This document shows positions 5,718 to 13,347 of a DNA stretch of 14,420 nucleotides, piece by piece. Both the position numbers and the translations under genes were made by a program. The stretch comes from Trebonia sp036276115 (GTDB taxonomy: Bacteria; Actinomycetota; Actinomycetes; Streptosporangiales; Streptosporangiaceae): the NCBI GenBank assembly GCA_036276115.1, contig DATBEM010000257.1, positions 1 through 14,420 of the forward strand, given 5' to 3'. Below the pieces are notes generated by a model. That model had not been told where the DNA came from and did no database searches. It saw only the letters and a list, made by a program, of their open reading frames with translations. The stretch's first letter is position 1. Each line of letters starts with the position of its first letter.

Positions 5718-8700
5718 GCCTGTCCTTGCCTGAGCAGTTCGGGCCGCGCGGCCCGGATGACGGCGAGCGCGGCGAAGATGGCGGCGGCCGCCAGCACCGC
5801 GATGACGACCACCAGCGGCACCGCGACCGAGACGGCGGGCGGGTTGTAGACCAGCGGCGGCGATGCCGGCGGGGTCGCGAACTCCGGCACGTTGCGCAAG
5901 ACGATGATCGCCGCCACGATGCCGGCGACGACGCCCGCGATGATGCCGAAGCCGAGCACGACCGCCTGCTCGATCAGCACCGACGCGCGCAGCGCCCGCC
6001 GCGGCACCCGCCCGGCCAGCAGGGCCGCGTACTCTAGCCGCCGCCGGCGCCCGGCCTGGTAGAGGGCGAGCACGGCCGCGCCCCCGGCCAGCAGCGCGGC
6101 GGCCGCGGCCGCGGCCAGGAACAGCACGCTGGCCAGGGCCGGCCCCTGCCGGGACAGGACCGACTCGATGTCGGCGGTGGTGGTGGTCGAGGCGACCTGC
6201 ACCCCGGCCGCCTCCAGCTTCGAGCGAACCGAGGCGAGCGCCCCCGGCGCGGTCCACACCTCCTCCTGGGCGAACCCGCTGGAGATGTAGTCGGCCGCCA
6301 GCTGCGCGTAGGCCCGGCTGACGACGATCCCGGAGGACGGCGAGCCGGGGACGGCGGCGGCAAGCGCGATCGGCTGGGTGGCGAGGTTCTGCCCGTCCAG
6401 GCCGAGGGTGTCGTAGGTGCTCCCGGTGGACTGGGTCAGCCCGGTGGCGGCCAGGGCCGGCACCGGCGACGGGAGGTCCCTGCGGTTCAGGGCCGGGCTG
6501 CACGCCCCGCCCCAGGTCCAGGACCAGGCGAGCGCGCTGTCGGGGGCGCTGACGGAGCCAGCGCTCTGGCAGCCCTCGGAGAACTCCGATCCCGCCCCCC
6601 ACCCGGTGACGCGGCTGAGGCCAGGGGTGACCGGCGTCCACGGGCCGGACCCGGCCTGGGTGGCCAGCGCCGACAGGGTGACGCTGCCGGAGTACGTCTT
6701 GGCGAGCACGTCGTCGGAGTCGAGGCTGAGCATCGTGATGTCGCACGGGCAGTCTGACAGCTGCGCCGCCAGCGTCCCGTCGCGCAGCGGGCCGAGGCTG
6801 ACCGAGGTCTGCCCGCCCGAGGTCGAGCCGCGCTCGATCATCCACAGCGTCGCGGTGGCGCCGGGCGGGGCATTGCGGATGCCGGCCGCGGTGAGCCGGA
6901 CCGCCGTCGCCCTGGCCGGCAGCACCACGGTCGACGGCGGGAACGGCTCGAGCTGCTTGGCCAGGCCAGCGGTGCTCCCGTCGTAGAAGCCGGGCGCCCA
7001 CTGCGCGATCCGCGCCCACTGGGCCGGGTTGACGGCCAGCAGCTGCGAGCCGTCGGACGTCCCGGTGTAGCGGTCGACCACGGTGGCCTGGGTGCCGCTG
7101 GGGTCGGCCCGGCCGACGATCGTGGCGAGGTCCTGCCCGGGCGGCGCGGTGACGACCATCACCCCGGCCGCCCCGTTCTGCGCCTGCGCGACCCGGGCGA
7201 TGTTGCCCTGCTGCACGAAGTACGCGGCGATCGCGAACGTGGCCAGCGCGAACGAGGCGGTCAAGACGATGGTGGTGCGGGTGCCGCCGGGCCGCCGGGC
7301 GATGTGCCGCACGGCCAGGAACAGGCCGGTCCCGCCGTGCCGCCGCGTCCGCCGGAACAGGGCCGCGCACGCGGCGGGCAGCAGCCGGGAGGCGACGACG
7401 GCGACCGCGAGGCCGAGCAGGCCGGGCACGAGCAGGCCGAGCGACCCGCTGCGGGCCGAGCTGACGTTCCCGCCCGCCAGCAGCTCGGCCAGGCCCGCGA
7501 CCGCGCCGGTGAGCAGGATGCCGTCGAGCACCCAGCCGCGCTTGGTGGCGTCGCGCGCGGTCCGCTGCCACTGGGCCGTCACCGGCCGCCGCAGGGTGTT
7601 GCGGGCGGCGATGAGCACTGCCGCCAGCCCGCCGAGGGTGGACAGCGCCGCCGCGCCGATGGCCAGCGGCGTCAGGTCAGCCGGGGTGCCCGGGCGCAGC
7701 AGGACGCGAGCCAGCCCGGCCGTCAGCCCCCAGCCCGTCAGCGCCCCGGCCGGGAAGCTGATGAGCAGCAAGATCGCGGGCTCGGAGATCCCGAACGCCA
7801 CCGTCCGCACGCCCCCGTACCCGCGCAGCTTCGCCAGCGCCACCTCCGGCGCGCGTGCCTCGGCCGCGTCGGTCGCGATCAGGAACAGCAGCAGCCACGC
7901 CAGCAGCAGCAACTGCAGGCTGATCACCAGCACGGGCACGTCCAGCGATCCCCAGTCGCTGGTCACCTGCGCGGTGAGCACCGGGATGGAGGACGTGACG
8001 CTGATGTTGTCCGACGACAGGGTCTGGTCGTTGGTGAGCTCCCCGACTGCCGCCGACAGGTTGCCGAGGTCGCCCGAGCGGACGCCGTCGGGGTTGAGGG
8101 CGAGCACCACCGTGGCGGCGCCCTGAATGGTGTCCGGCGCCTGGTCGAACGTCGCGACCGGGGTGAACAGCGCGTCGAAGGTCTTGACGGAGGGGCCGTT
8201 GACGTCGTTGGCGCCGGACGCGCACGGGCCCGAGAAGTCGTCGCACTGCGCCCCGAGCCAGTAGGGGTCGTTCGCGAGCTCGGCCGCCGACGGGAGCGCG
8301 TACTCCCCGGTGACGTGCAGCGTCCCGTACCCGGTGCGCCCGGTGTCGATGGTGCCGCCCGTGGCCACGTGCGCCGCGGTGGCGTAGGCGGCCGACACCA
8401 GGACCTGGTCGCGGGCAGCCGGGCAGGTCCCGGCCGTCAGCCGCAGGTGCGCGCAGATGCCGGTCCGCGAGGCCAGCGGCACGTCGTGCACCTGGGTTCC
8501 GGTCGGCTCGGCCACCTTCGGCGGCGGCACCTGCCCCAGCACCGCCTCGACCGGGGGCAGGAACAGCCGGCTGGCAGTGGCCCGGCCGCCTAGGTGCGGG
8601 TCGAGGACCTGGGCCTCAGCCGTCGCCAGCCCGCTCGCGAGCTGGATGACCGAGCCGCCGGTGGTCGCCTCGATCGCCCGCGCGATGGGCACCTGGTCGT

Positions 8701-8854
8701 GGAGGCCGTCTTGCAGGATCGAGGTGCGGGCGGCCGCGTCGTAGGCCGGCCCGAGGGTCCCCGCCGCCGCCGCCACGACGGCGACGAGCAAGATCCCGAT
8801 CGACACCCCGGCCCGCTGGCGCAGCCCCAGGAAGAACTGCCACAGCCCGCTCAC
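5714..8854 (-). CDS. Giant FtsX/MacB-type ABC permease with two repeats
   Basis: The product has 1046 residues and the duplicated plan of actinobacterial FtsX-type permeases. Membrane helix about 15-35; large outside domain about 36-305 (with Cys134, 144, 204, 211); helices about 306-327, 352-385, 395-417, 444-462 and 470-492; helix about 527-547; second outside domain about 548-905 with further Cys; then helices about 907-932, 956-986 and 1008-1033. The cytoplasmic loop EVALAKLRGYGG after the second helix and the matching RRRRLEYAALLAGRVPRRAL near 936-955 are FtsX-domain signatures that contact the ATPase. GTG 8854 is chosen for the AGGAGGG just upstream; the frame up to 9040 only adds intergenic translation. 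Such permeases do not transport through a pore but transmit ATPase motion to large outside domains. The substrate (lipid, lipoprotein, peptide or cell-wall enzyme) is unknown. Confidence 0.9.
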   Translation of the reverse strand: MSGLWQFFLGLRQRAGVSIGILLVAVVAAAAGTLGPAYDAAARTSILQDGLHDQVPIARAIEATTGGSVIQLASGLATAEAQVLDPHLGGRATASRLFLPPVEAVLGQVPPPKVAEPTGTQVHDVPLASRTGICAHLRLTAGTCPAARDQVLVSAAYATAAHVATGGTIDTGRTGYGTLHVTGEYALPSAAELANDPYWLGAQCDDFSGPCASGANDVNGPSVKTFDALFTPVATFDQAPDTIQGAATVVLALNPDGVRSGDLGNLSAAVGELTNDQTLSSDNISVTSSIPVLTAQVTSDWGSLDVPVLVISLQLLLLAWLLLFLIATDAAEARAPEVALAKLRGYGGVRTVAFGISEPAILLLISFPAGALTGWGLTAGLARVLLRPGTPADLTPLAIGAAALSTLGGLAAVLIAARNTLRRPVTAQWQRTARDATKRGWVLDGILLTGAVAGLAELLAGGNVSSARSGSLGLLVPGLLGLAVAVVASRLLPAACAALFRRTRRHGGTGLFLAVRHIARRPGGTRTTIVLTASFALATFAIAAYFVQQGNIARVAQAQNGAAGVMVVTAPPGQDLATIVGRADPSGTQATVVDRYTGTSDGSQLLAVNPAQWARIAQWAPGFYDGSTAGLAKQLEPFPPSTVVLPARATAVRLTAAGIRNAPPGATATLWMIERGSTSGGQTSVSLGPLRDGTLAAQLSDCPCDITMLSLDSDDVLAKTYSGSVTLSALATQAGSGPWTPVTPGLSRVTGWGAGSEFSEGCQSAGSVSAPDSALAWSWTWGGACSPALNRRDLPSPVPALAATGLTQSTGSTYDTLGLDGQNLATQPIALAAAVPGSPSSGIVVSRAYAQLAADYISSGFAQEEVWTAPGALASVRSKLEAAGVQVASTTTTADIESVLSRQGPALASVLFLAAAAAAALLAGGAAVLALYQAGRRRRLEYAALLAGRVPRRALRASVLIEQAVVLGFGIIAGVVAGIVAAIIVLRNVPEFATPPASPPLVYNPPAVSVAVPLVVVIAVLAAAAIFAALAVIRAARPELLRQGQA

Positions 8855-8907
8855 GTGCCCTCCTCGCTGGCGCTCGTCGGCCGCGTTCGCGGATGCACTG
8901 TGCTCAT
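8851..8907 (-). CDS. Possible 18-codon leader mini-ORF coupled to the permease
   Basis: ATG 8907 opens MSTVHPRTRPTSASEEGT and stops with TGA that overlaps the permease start as GTGA. Such overlap favours re-initiation, and the mini-ORF's GAGGAG codons are also the SD of the permease. No clear SD precedes its own ATG, so it may simply be intergenic. Confidence 0.25.
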   Translation of the reverse strand: MSTVHPRTRPTSASEEGT

Positions 8908-8936
8908 GGGCTCGCTCGCGGGCTCGCTCACAGTGC
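8895..8936. repeat. 8-bp inverted repeat across the ATPase stop codon
   Basis: GCACTGTG (8895-8902) and CACAGTGC (8929-8936) are perfect inverse complements 26 bp apart. Between them the 10-mer GGGCTCGCTC is repeated at 8908 and 8920. In the minus-strand mRNA this could fold into an intercistronic stem enclosing the ATPase stop and the ATG of the mini-ORF. Confidence 0.5.
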
Positions 8937-9830
8937 CTCCTCGTCCGCTGGCCCGAGGTTGCCCGGGTCGACCCGTCGCAGCAGCACCCCGCCGTCCTCG
9001 CACCGGATCGCCTCCGCCAGCGACCCGGCCGGGAACTCATCGAGCAGGTCGCCCGGCAGCGTGAGGGTCCCGTCCTTCCCGACCACGATGAACTCCCGTC
9101 CCGCGTGCCCGGCCGACCCGACCCGCCCGTCGCGGATCGTGATCGTGCGGCCGAGCGCCGCCGCGACCTCCGCGTCGTGGGTGACCGCGACGACGGTGGT
9201 GCCGAGGCTGGCGTTGGCCGCCTGGATGAGCTCGATCACGTCCGCCGCCGAGGCGGGGTCGAGCTGGCTGGTCGGCTCGTCCGCCAGCAGCAGCTTGGGC
9301 CCGTTGGCGAGGGCCACCGCCAGCGCCAGCCGCTGCTGCTCGCCCCCGGACATCAGCCCGGCCACCCGGCCCGCGGCGTCGGCCAGGCCGACCCGGTCCA
9401 GCAGGGCCAGCGCCCGCTTGCGCTTGACCGCCCGCGTGCGGCGCGTCGGTGACTGGGCGAACAGCATGTTCCCGAGCGCGGTCCGGCTGGGGAACAGGTT
9501 GCTGGCCGGGTTCTGCAGCAGCAGCCCGATCTCCCGCAGCCGCAGGCTCGTCAGCGCCCGCCCGCCGAGCGCCGACAGCGGGCTGCCGTTGATCTCGACC
9601 GTCCCCGCGGTCGGCTTGAGCAGTCCCGCCAGGTGCCACAAGAGGGTGGTCTTGCCCGCGCCGGACGGCCCGAGCAGCGCGACCATCTCGCCCGGCTCGA
9701 TGACCAGGTCAACCCCGCGCAGCGCGGCGACCTCGTTGCCGGGGGTGCCGAATACGTGCACCAGGCTCTCGCACCGGACCGCGGGCGTCGGCGTCGCCGT
9801 CGCCGGCGGCGCCTCCATCGCTATGCTCAC
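8928..9830 (-). CDS. ABC transporter ATP-binding protein with AbrB-like C-terminal tail (first ATPase)
   Basis: Cytoplasmic ATPase of 300 residues. The ABC domain spans about 16-230: Walker A GPSGAGKT 54-61, Q-loop Gln106, signature MSGGEQQR 160-167, Walker B LLLADEP 180-186, D-loop SQLD, H-loop His218. About 70 residues follow, longer than a plain LolD/MacB ATPase (about 230). Within them, residues about 240-286 (FIVVGKDGTLTLPGDLLDEF, then EDGGVLLRR) resemble a SpoVT/AbrB swapped-hairpin, known mainly as a dimerising DNA-binding element; here it more likely dimerises or senses. GTG 9830 is chosen for the AGGAAGGG about 7 nt upstream; ATG 9818 is the weaker alternative. It lies between the propeller gene (133-bp gap) and the permease (73-bp gap), all on the minus strand. 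Confidence 0.9.
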   Translation of the reverse strand: MSIAMEAPPATATPTPAVRCESLVHVFGTPGNEVAALRGVDLVIEPGEMVALLGPSGAGKTTLLWHLAGLLKPTAGTVEINGSPLSALGGRALTSLRLREIGLLLQNPASNLFPSRTALGNMLFAQSPTRRTRAVKRKRALALLDRVGLADAAGRVAGLMSGGEQQRLALAVALANGPKLLLADEPTSQLDPASAADVIELIQAANASLGTTVVAVTHDAEVAAALGRTITIRDGRVGSAGHAGREFIVVGKDGTLTLPGDLLDEFPAGSLAEAIRCEDGGVLLRRVDPGNLGPADEEAL

Positions 9831-9963
9831 GCGCTGCCCTTCCTGCCCGTCACGGGCCGCCCGCCCCGGCCGGCCCCCGGCCTGCCTGGCGTTCTTTTGA
9901 CCCAGCACGGGACGTCAGTCCCCCGCCGGGCCCACGGCGCGCGGCCGCGGGCGACCGGCGGCG

Positions 9964-11355
9964 TCACGACGCGCCGCCGGGCGTGCCCGCCACCCACGCC
10001 GCCGGCTGCCCGGGGGCCTTCACGTCGTGGACCTGCCCGCTGCGCAGGTCGATGATCGTCCAGCCGTGCTGCTTGTCGTCGGCCTGGGTGAGGCCGCCGA
10101 AGGTCGCGTCGGCCGAGTAGGCGAGCTGCGTCCCGTCGGGCGACCACAGCAGCTGGTCGCAGAACACGTCCGCGTGCCCCGGCAGCGTGATCGTGGTGCC
10201 GGCCGGCGATGTCGCCCCCGAGGCCGGGACCGGCAGCACCGAGACGGTGGACGCGGCGTCCTTGGCCGCGGAGCAGCTCGCGATCTTGGTGCTGTCGGGC
10301 GACCAGGCGATCACCTGCGACAGCTCGGGGATGTCGAGCGCCGTGATGTCCTTGCCGCTCGCGCTGACCAGCAGGGTCGCTGACTCGTGCGGGCTCGGGC
10401 CGCCGGGCGTGCTGGGCCGGGCGGAGAGCCCGACCAGGATCCGGCGGCCGTCCGGGCTCGGCTGCGGGTACACGTCAACCGGGGTGCCCGCCTTCCAGCC
10501 GGCCGCGCGGACCAGCGCCGCCGCCGTGACCACGGTCTTGGCCCGCTGGCCGGGGGCGGCGAGGACGATCGCGCCGGACGGCACTCCCGCCCCGTCGCAC
10601 GTGACCTGGCCGCGGGCGGCGGCGACGCTGGCCGGCGCCACGTCCACCATCGCCTCGGCGGCCGGATCGCCTGTCCCGATGGTGACGATGCCCAGGGAGC
10701 TGGGCTTGCCGCCCGCGAGCGGGATCAGCCAGGAAGCCCAGGACTCGTAGGGGTTGGTTCCCGCCACCAGCGGGACGGGGTCGCACTCGCTGACCGCGAG
10801 GTACCGGCCCCCGTCGGCGAAGCTGGGCGGCAGCCAGACGTCGGAGCCCGCGATCCCCTGGGCGCCCGAGGTCCCCATCGCGGCCGCCTCGATCGGCAGC
10901 TCGACCTGGGTCACCTTGGCCGGGCCGTGGGCGCCCATCGTGACCAGCTGGGCCTCCTCGTTGATGAGGTAGCGCCCGTCGGGGGAGGCGACCGGGAGGT
11001 CATTGCCGATCATCCCGGCCAGCCCGGGGGCGGCGGCCGCGTGGCTGCCGTCGGGGCCGGCGGTGCCGAGCGACCCGCTCGGCTCCTCCATGAAGACGAT
11101 CTGCCCGTTGCCGTCGCTGAAGCGGGCCGCCGCCGGCGCCGCCGGGTGCTTGGCCTTCCCGCTGCCGCCGCTGGCGAGCCGGATGCCGACGACCACGGCC
11201 GCCACGACCACGCAGGCGACCCCGAGCGCGATCGCGGCCTTGGCGGCGCCCCGCCACGACAGCCGCCGGTCCGGCTCGGGATCGATGGCCGGGAAGGGCC
11301 GCAGCTCGCGCTTGCGCGGTTCCTCCGAAGTCCCTGGTCCCGGTGGTGCCGTCAC
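9964..11355 (-). CDS. Membrane-anchored TolB/PD40-type beta-propeller protein
   Basis: The product has 463 residues: a charged cytoplasmic tail of about 36 residues, a membrane helix at about 37-60, and a large outside domain. PD40/TolB-type strand motifs recur at 124-127 (SPDG, VASPDGRYL), 300-303 (SPDG, QPSPDGRRI), 352-355 (SPDS, AWSPDSTKI) and 405-408 (SPDG, LWSPDGTQL), each followed by a hydrophobic strand, as in six-bladed propellers. No enzymatic residues are visible; such domains usually bind peptides or partner proteins. The start is GTG 11355 with AGGAAG about 10 nt upstream. As the first gene of the minus-strand series leading into the ABC genes, it may be the outside sensor or adaptor of that system, although the 133-bp gap allows a separate promoter. 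Divergent from cutA. Confidence 0.82.
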   Translation of the reverse strand: MTAPPGPGTSEEPRKRELRPFPAIDPEPDRRLSWRGAAKAAIALGVACVVVAAVVVGIRLASGGSGKAKHPAAPAAARFSDGNGQIVFMEEPSGSLGTAGPDGSHAAAAPGLAGMIGNDLPVASPDGRYLINEEAQLVTMGAHGPAKVTQVELPIEAAAMGTSGAQGIAGSDVWLPPSFADGGRYLAVSECDPVPLVAGTNPYESWASWLIPLAGGKPSSLGIVTIGTGDPAAEAMVDVAPASVAAARGQVTCDGAGVPSGAIVLAAPGQRAKTVVTAAALVRAAGWKAGTPVDVYPQPSPDGRRILVGLSARPSTPGGPSPHESATLLVSASGKDITALDIPELSQVIAWSPDSTKIASCSAAKDAASTVSVLPVPASGATSPAGTTITLPGHADVFCDQLLWSPDGTQLAYSADATFGGLTQADDKQHGWTIIDLRSGQVHDVKAPGQPAAWVAGTPGGAS

Positions 11356-11495
11356 GCTGCCCGCTTCCTGTCCATTCGATCATGATGCGGGCAACACGAC
11401 ACCATTACGGTAAAGACAGTGCCACGGTCTAATCACCGGGCAACGTGCGTGGTTGCGCTCCGCCGGCTTTCCTGCGCAATCGGTCCTTCGGCGCG

Positions 11496-11501
11496 TACTA
11501 T
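11496..11501 (+). promoter_or_regulatory. -10-like hexamer for leaderless cutA
   Basis: TACTAT lies 8 nt before the ATG of cutA, which has no SD. The distance fits transcription starting at or next to the start codon. A good -35 is not apparent. Confidence 0.45.
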
Positions 11502-11509
11502 CAGTGACC

Positions 11510-11881
11510 ATGGCCGTAAACGGGGCTGAGAACCAAGCGGGGACCGGGTTCCTCCAGGTGCAGACGACGACCGACTCGCGGGCCGAGGCGATGGACATCG
11601 CCCGGGCCGCGGTCGAGGCGCGGCTGGCGGCTGGCGGTCAGGTCGCCGGGCCGGTGGCGTCCACGTTCTGGTGGGACGAGGAGGTCGAGCGGGCCGAGGA
11701 GTGGGTCGTCTACCTCAAGACGACCGCCGACCGCTGCGCTCCGCTGATCGCGTTCATCGCCGAGCGCCATTCCTACGACGAGCCGGAAGTCATCGCCCTC
11801 CCGGTCGCGGCGGGCGCCGCCGCCTACCTGGCCTGGGTGCGCGAGGAGACCCACGCCGATGCGAGCACCAGCCCGGCCTGA
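11510..11881 (+). CDS. cutA: CutA1 family divalent-cation tolerance protein
   Basis: Small cytoplasmic protein of 123 residues (family usually 105-115), ferredoxin-like fold, normally a very stable trimer. Diagnostic parts are VQTTTDSRAEAMDIARAAVEARLAAGGQV, the STFWWDEEVERAEEWVVYLKTT core, IAERHSYDEPEVIALPV, and the final YLAWVREET. The name comes from copper tolerance in E. coli; the actual role is unsettled, and it is often suggested to be a signalling or metal-binding trimer related to PII. The start is ATG 11510; no SD is present but TACTAT lies 8 nt upstream, so a leaderless mRNA is likely. A longer frame from 11453 adds 19 non-family residues. The N-terminal 12 residues and the Ala/Ser/Thr tail look disordered. 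Convergent with the phosphatase gene. Confidence 0.93.
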   Translation: MAVNGAENQAGTGFLQVQTTTDSRAEAMDIARAAVEARLAAGGQVAGPVASTFWWDEEVERAEEWVVYLKTTADRCAPLIAFIAERHSYDEPEVIALPVAAGAAAYLAWVREETHADASTSPA

Positions 11882-11884
11882 CGC

Positions 11885-11920
11885 GGCTAGTGCTGTGCCT
11901 CCGGCTAGCGCTGTGCCTCC
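11885..11920. repeat. 18-bp tandem direct repeat between convergent genes
   Basis: GGCTAGTGCTGTGCCTCC is followed at once by GGCTAGCGCTGTGCCTCC, 17 of 18 identical, with a decayed third copy perhaps following. It lies in the 59-bp gap between cutA and the phosphatase gene, and I see no strong hairpin terminator there. Confidence 0.85.
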
Positions 11921-11940
11921 AGTTGGCGCCGCGTCCCCGG

Positions 11941-12588
11941 TTAGCGGGGCGGGACGTTCCAGGTCAAGACGACGGGCTCGCCGTGCTCGGCCCCGAGGGT
12001 GGAGATCGTGCCGGTGTCCAGGCGGAACAGCCTGCCCTCCTGCGGGGGCAGGCCCAGGTAGCGGGCCGTCAGGACCCGCAGCACGTGGCCGTGGGCGACG
12101 AGGGCGACGTCGCCGTCGCCCAGCCGCAGGCGGGCGCGGGCCAGCACCCGGTCAGCCCGCGCGCCGACCTCGTCCAGGGTCTCGCCCGGGGAGTCGCCCT
12201 CGCCCGGGATCACGCCGTGGTTCCACAGGTACCAGCCGGGCCGGTCCTGCTGGATCTGCGGGGTCGTCAGCCCCTCGTAGCCGCCGTAGTCCCACTCCCA
12301 CAGGTCGGGGTCGGCCTCGGGGGACGAGCCGGTGACCGGGCTGGGGCCGTCCGGGCCGCCCAGCCCGGCCAGCTGCGCCGTGCGGACCGCCCGGGCGGCG
12401 GGCGAGGTGAGCACCGCGACGAGCTTGTGCCCGGCGGCCGCCCGGCGGGCGAACAGCGGCGCCAGGGCCGTCGCGCCGGCCTCCCCGTCGGCCGTGAGCG
12501 GGATGTCGGTCCGCCCGGTGTGCTTGCCCGCCACGCTCCACGTGGTCTGGCCGTGCCGGAGCAAGATCAGTTCACCCATGCGCCCCAT
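11941..12588 (-). CDS. Histidine phosphatase (phosphoglycerate-mutase-like) family protein
   Basis: The product has 215 residues and the branch-1 histidine phosphatase fold. LLRHGQT carries Arg11 and the phospho-accepting His12; TSPAARAVRTA holds the pocket Arg66; DLWEWDYGGYEG holds the probable proton donor Glu98; VALVAHGHVLRVL holds the second catalytic His166. The sequence is closest in feel to actinobacterial GpmB/CobC/acid-phosphatase-like proteins, which dephosphorylate various metabolites; true cofactor-dependent mutases are longer. The substrate cannot be read. Two starts are possible, ATG 12588 and ATG 12579 (MGELILLRHG); neither has a strong SD, and the second has GGGG 3-4 nt upstream. 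Cytoplasmic, with no signal peptide. Divergent from the exported pair, with only 42 bp between. Confidence 0.9.
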   Translation of the reverse strand: MGRMGELILLRHGQTTWSVAGKHTGRTDIPLTADGEAGATALAPLFARRAAAGHKLVAVLTSPAARAVRTAQLAGLGGPDGPSPVTGSSPEADPDLWEWDYGGYEGLTTPQIQQDRPGWYLWNHGVIPGEGDSPGETLDEVGARADRVLARARLRLGDGDVALVAHGHVLRVLTARYLGLPPQEGRLFRLDTGTISTLGAEHGEPVVLTWNVPPR

Positions 12589-12618
12589 GATGGCCTACCG
12601 GCGCCCGCGCCGGTCAGC

Positions 12619-12624
12619 TACCCT
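12619..12624 (+). promoter_or_regulatory. -10-like hexamer for a leaderless exported-protein transcript
   Basis: TACCCT (TAnnnT) is 6 nt before GTG 12631, and no SD is present. The position suggests a leaderless mRNA beginning at the GTG. Confidence 0.4.
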
Positions 12625-12630
12625 CGCACT

Positions 12631-13347
12631 GTGACCCGCAGGCGCGCAGCACTGACGGCCGCGTGCGCGGTCATCGCCGCCGCCAGCCTCGGGCTCGCCG
12701 TCCAGGCCGCCCGCAGCGCCCACGTGCAGGCGGCCCGCGGCCCGTCGGCGGCTGAGCTCGACCAGGCCGAGCGGACCGCGGTCGCCCAGCGCTGGGAGCG
12801 GCTGCCTCTCGGCCAGGTGTTCCCGGCCGCTGTTGGCTACGCCACCGCCGCGGGCGCCCCCGGGACCGCGACCCGGCTCGGCATCGGCGCGGGCGACGAC
12901 TGCATGGGCGCGCTCGACGGCCCGTTGCAGGCGACGGCGGCCAGCCTCGGCTGCCAGGGAGGGCTGCGCGCGACCTATGCCGACGAGCCCGGCGGCACCG
13001 TCTACACCGTCGGGGTCCTCGCGTTCCCCGATGACACCGCCGCCGGCCAGTTCGCCGCCGTCCTGCCGCCGCCCTCGTACCCCGCGACCGTGCTGAACGC
13101 GCTCCCGCTGCCCGGCACCGCCGCCGCGCGGTTCGGCGACCCGGGCCGCCAGTTCCTGGTGCGGCGGGTGGCCGGCCCCTACGTCATCCTCGCGGTCTCC
13201 GGCTACGCCGACGGCCGCCCCGCCCGCCCCGAGGCCCAGCCCGGGCCGGGGGCGTTCGCGGCCGCCGCCCCGATCGCCGCCGCCGTCGCCGCCCCGCTGT
13301 CGCGGCCCGGCGCGGTGGACTGCGCCGACCCGGAGTTCCAGTGCTGA
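12631..13347 (+). CDS. Exported or membrane-anchored protein of unknown function
   Basis: The product has 238 residues. A short basic start (MTRRRAALTA) and a hydrophobic helix at about 6-27 form a signal peptide or anchor; no lipobox Cys is visible. A helix about 38-56 (AAELDQAERTAVAQRWERLP) precedes a compact domain containing a likely disulfide pair (Cys91, Cys108 in DDCMGALDG and LGCQGG) and a YTVGVLAFPDDTAAGQFAAVLPP segment. The end, VDCADPEFQC, has two more Cys. I do not recognise the family. GTG 12631 is chosen because TACCCT sits 6 nt upstream and the signal begins there; the longer frame from 11671 is a shadow. It overlaps the next gene by 7 nt (GTGCTGA), so the two are co-translated and probably act together at the cell surface. 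Confidence 0.8.
   Translation: MTRRRAALTAACAVIAAASLGLAVQAARSAHVQAARGPSAAELDQAERTAVAQRWERLPLGQVFPAAVGYATAAGAPGTATRLGIGAGDDCMGALDGPLQATAASLGCQGGLRATYADEPGGTVYTVGVLAFPDDTAAGQFAAVLPPPSYPATVLNALPLPGTAAARFGDPGRQFLVRRVAGPYVILAVSGYADGRPARPEAQPGPGAFAAAAPIAAAVAAPLSRPGAVDCADPEFQC

Noticed and set aside
4086..5849. 587-residue plus-strand frame
   Set aside because: Antisense to the aminotransferase and second ATPase; composition typical of third-position GC shadows.
5055..7571. 838-residue minus-strand frame joining the second ATPase to upstream sequence
   Set aside because: Residues before the ATPase are an Arg/Ala/Gly-rich out-of-frame shadow of the permease; the real start is the ATG overlapping the permease stop.
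7304..8593. 429-residue plus-strand frame
   Set aside because: Antisense to the permease, dominated by Arg/Gly/Gln, no domain pattern.
9909..9922. GGGAC-GTCA-GTCCC hairpin between the propeller gene and first ATPase gene
   Set aside because: Only a 5-bp stem without a U run in GC-rich DNA; too weak to call a terminator.
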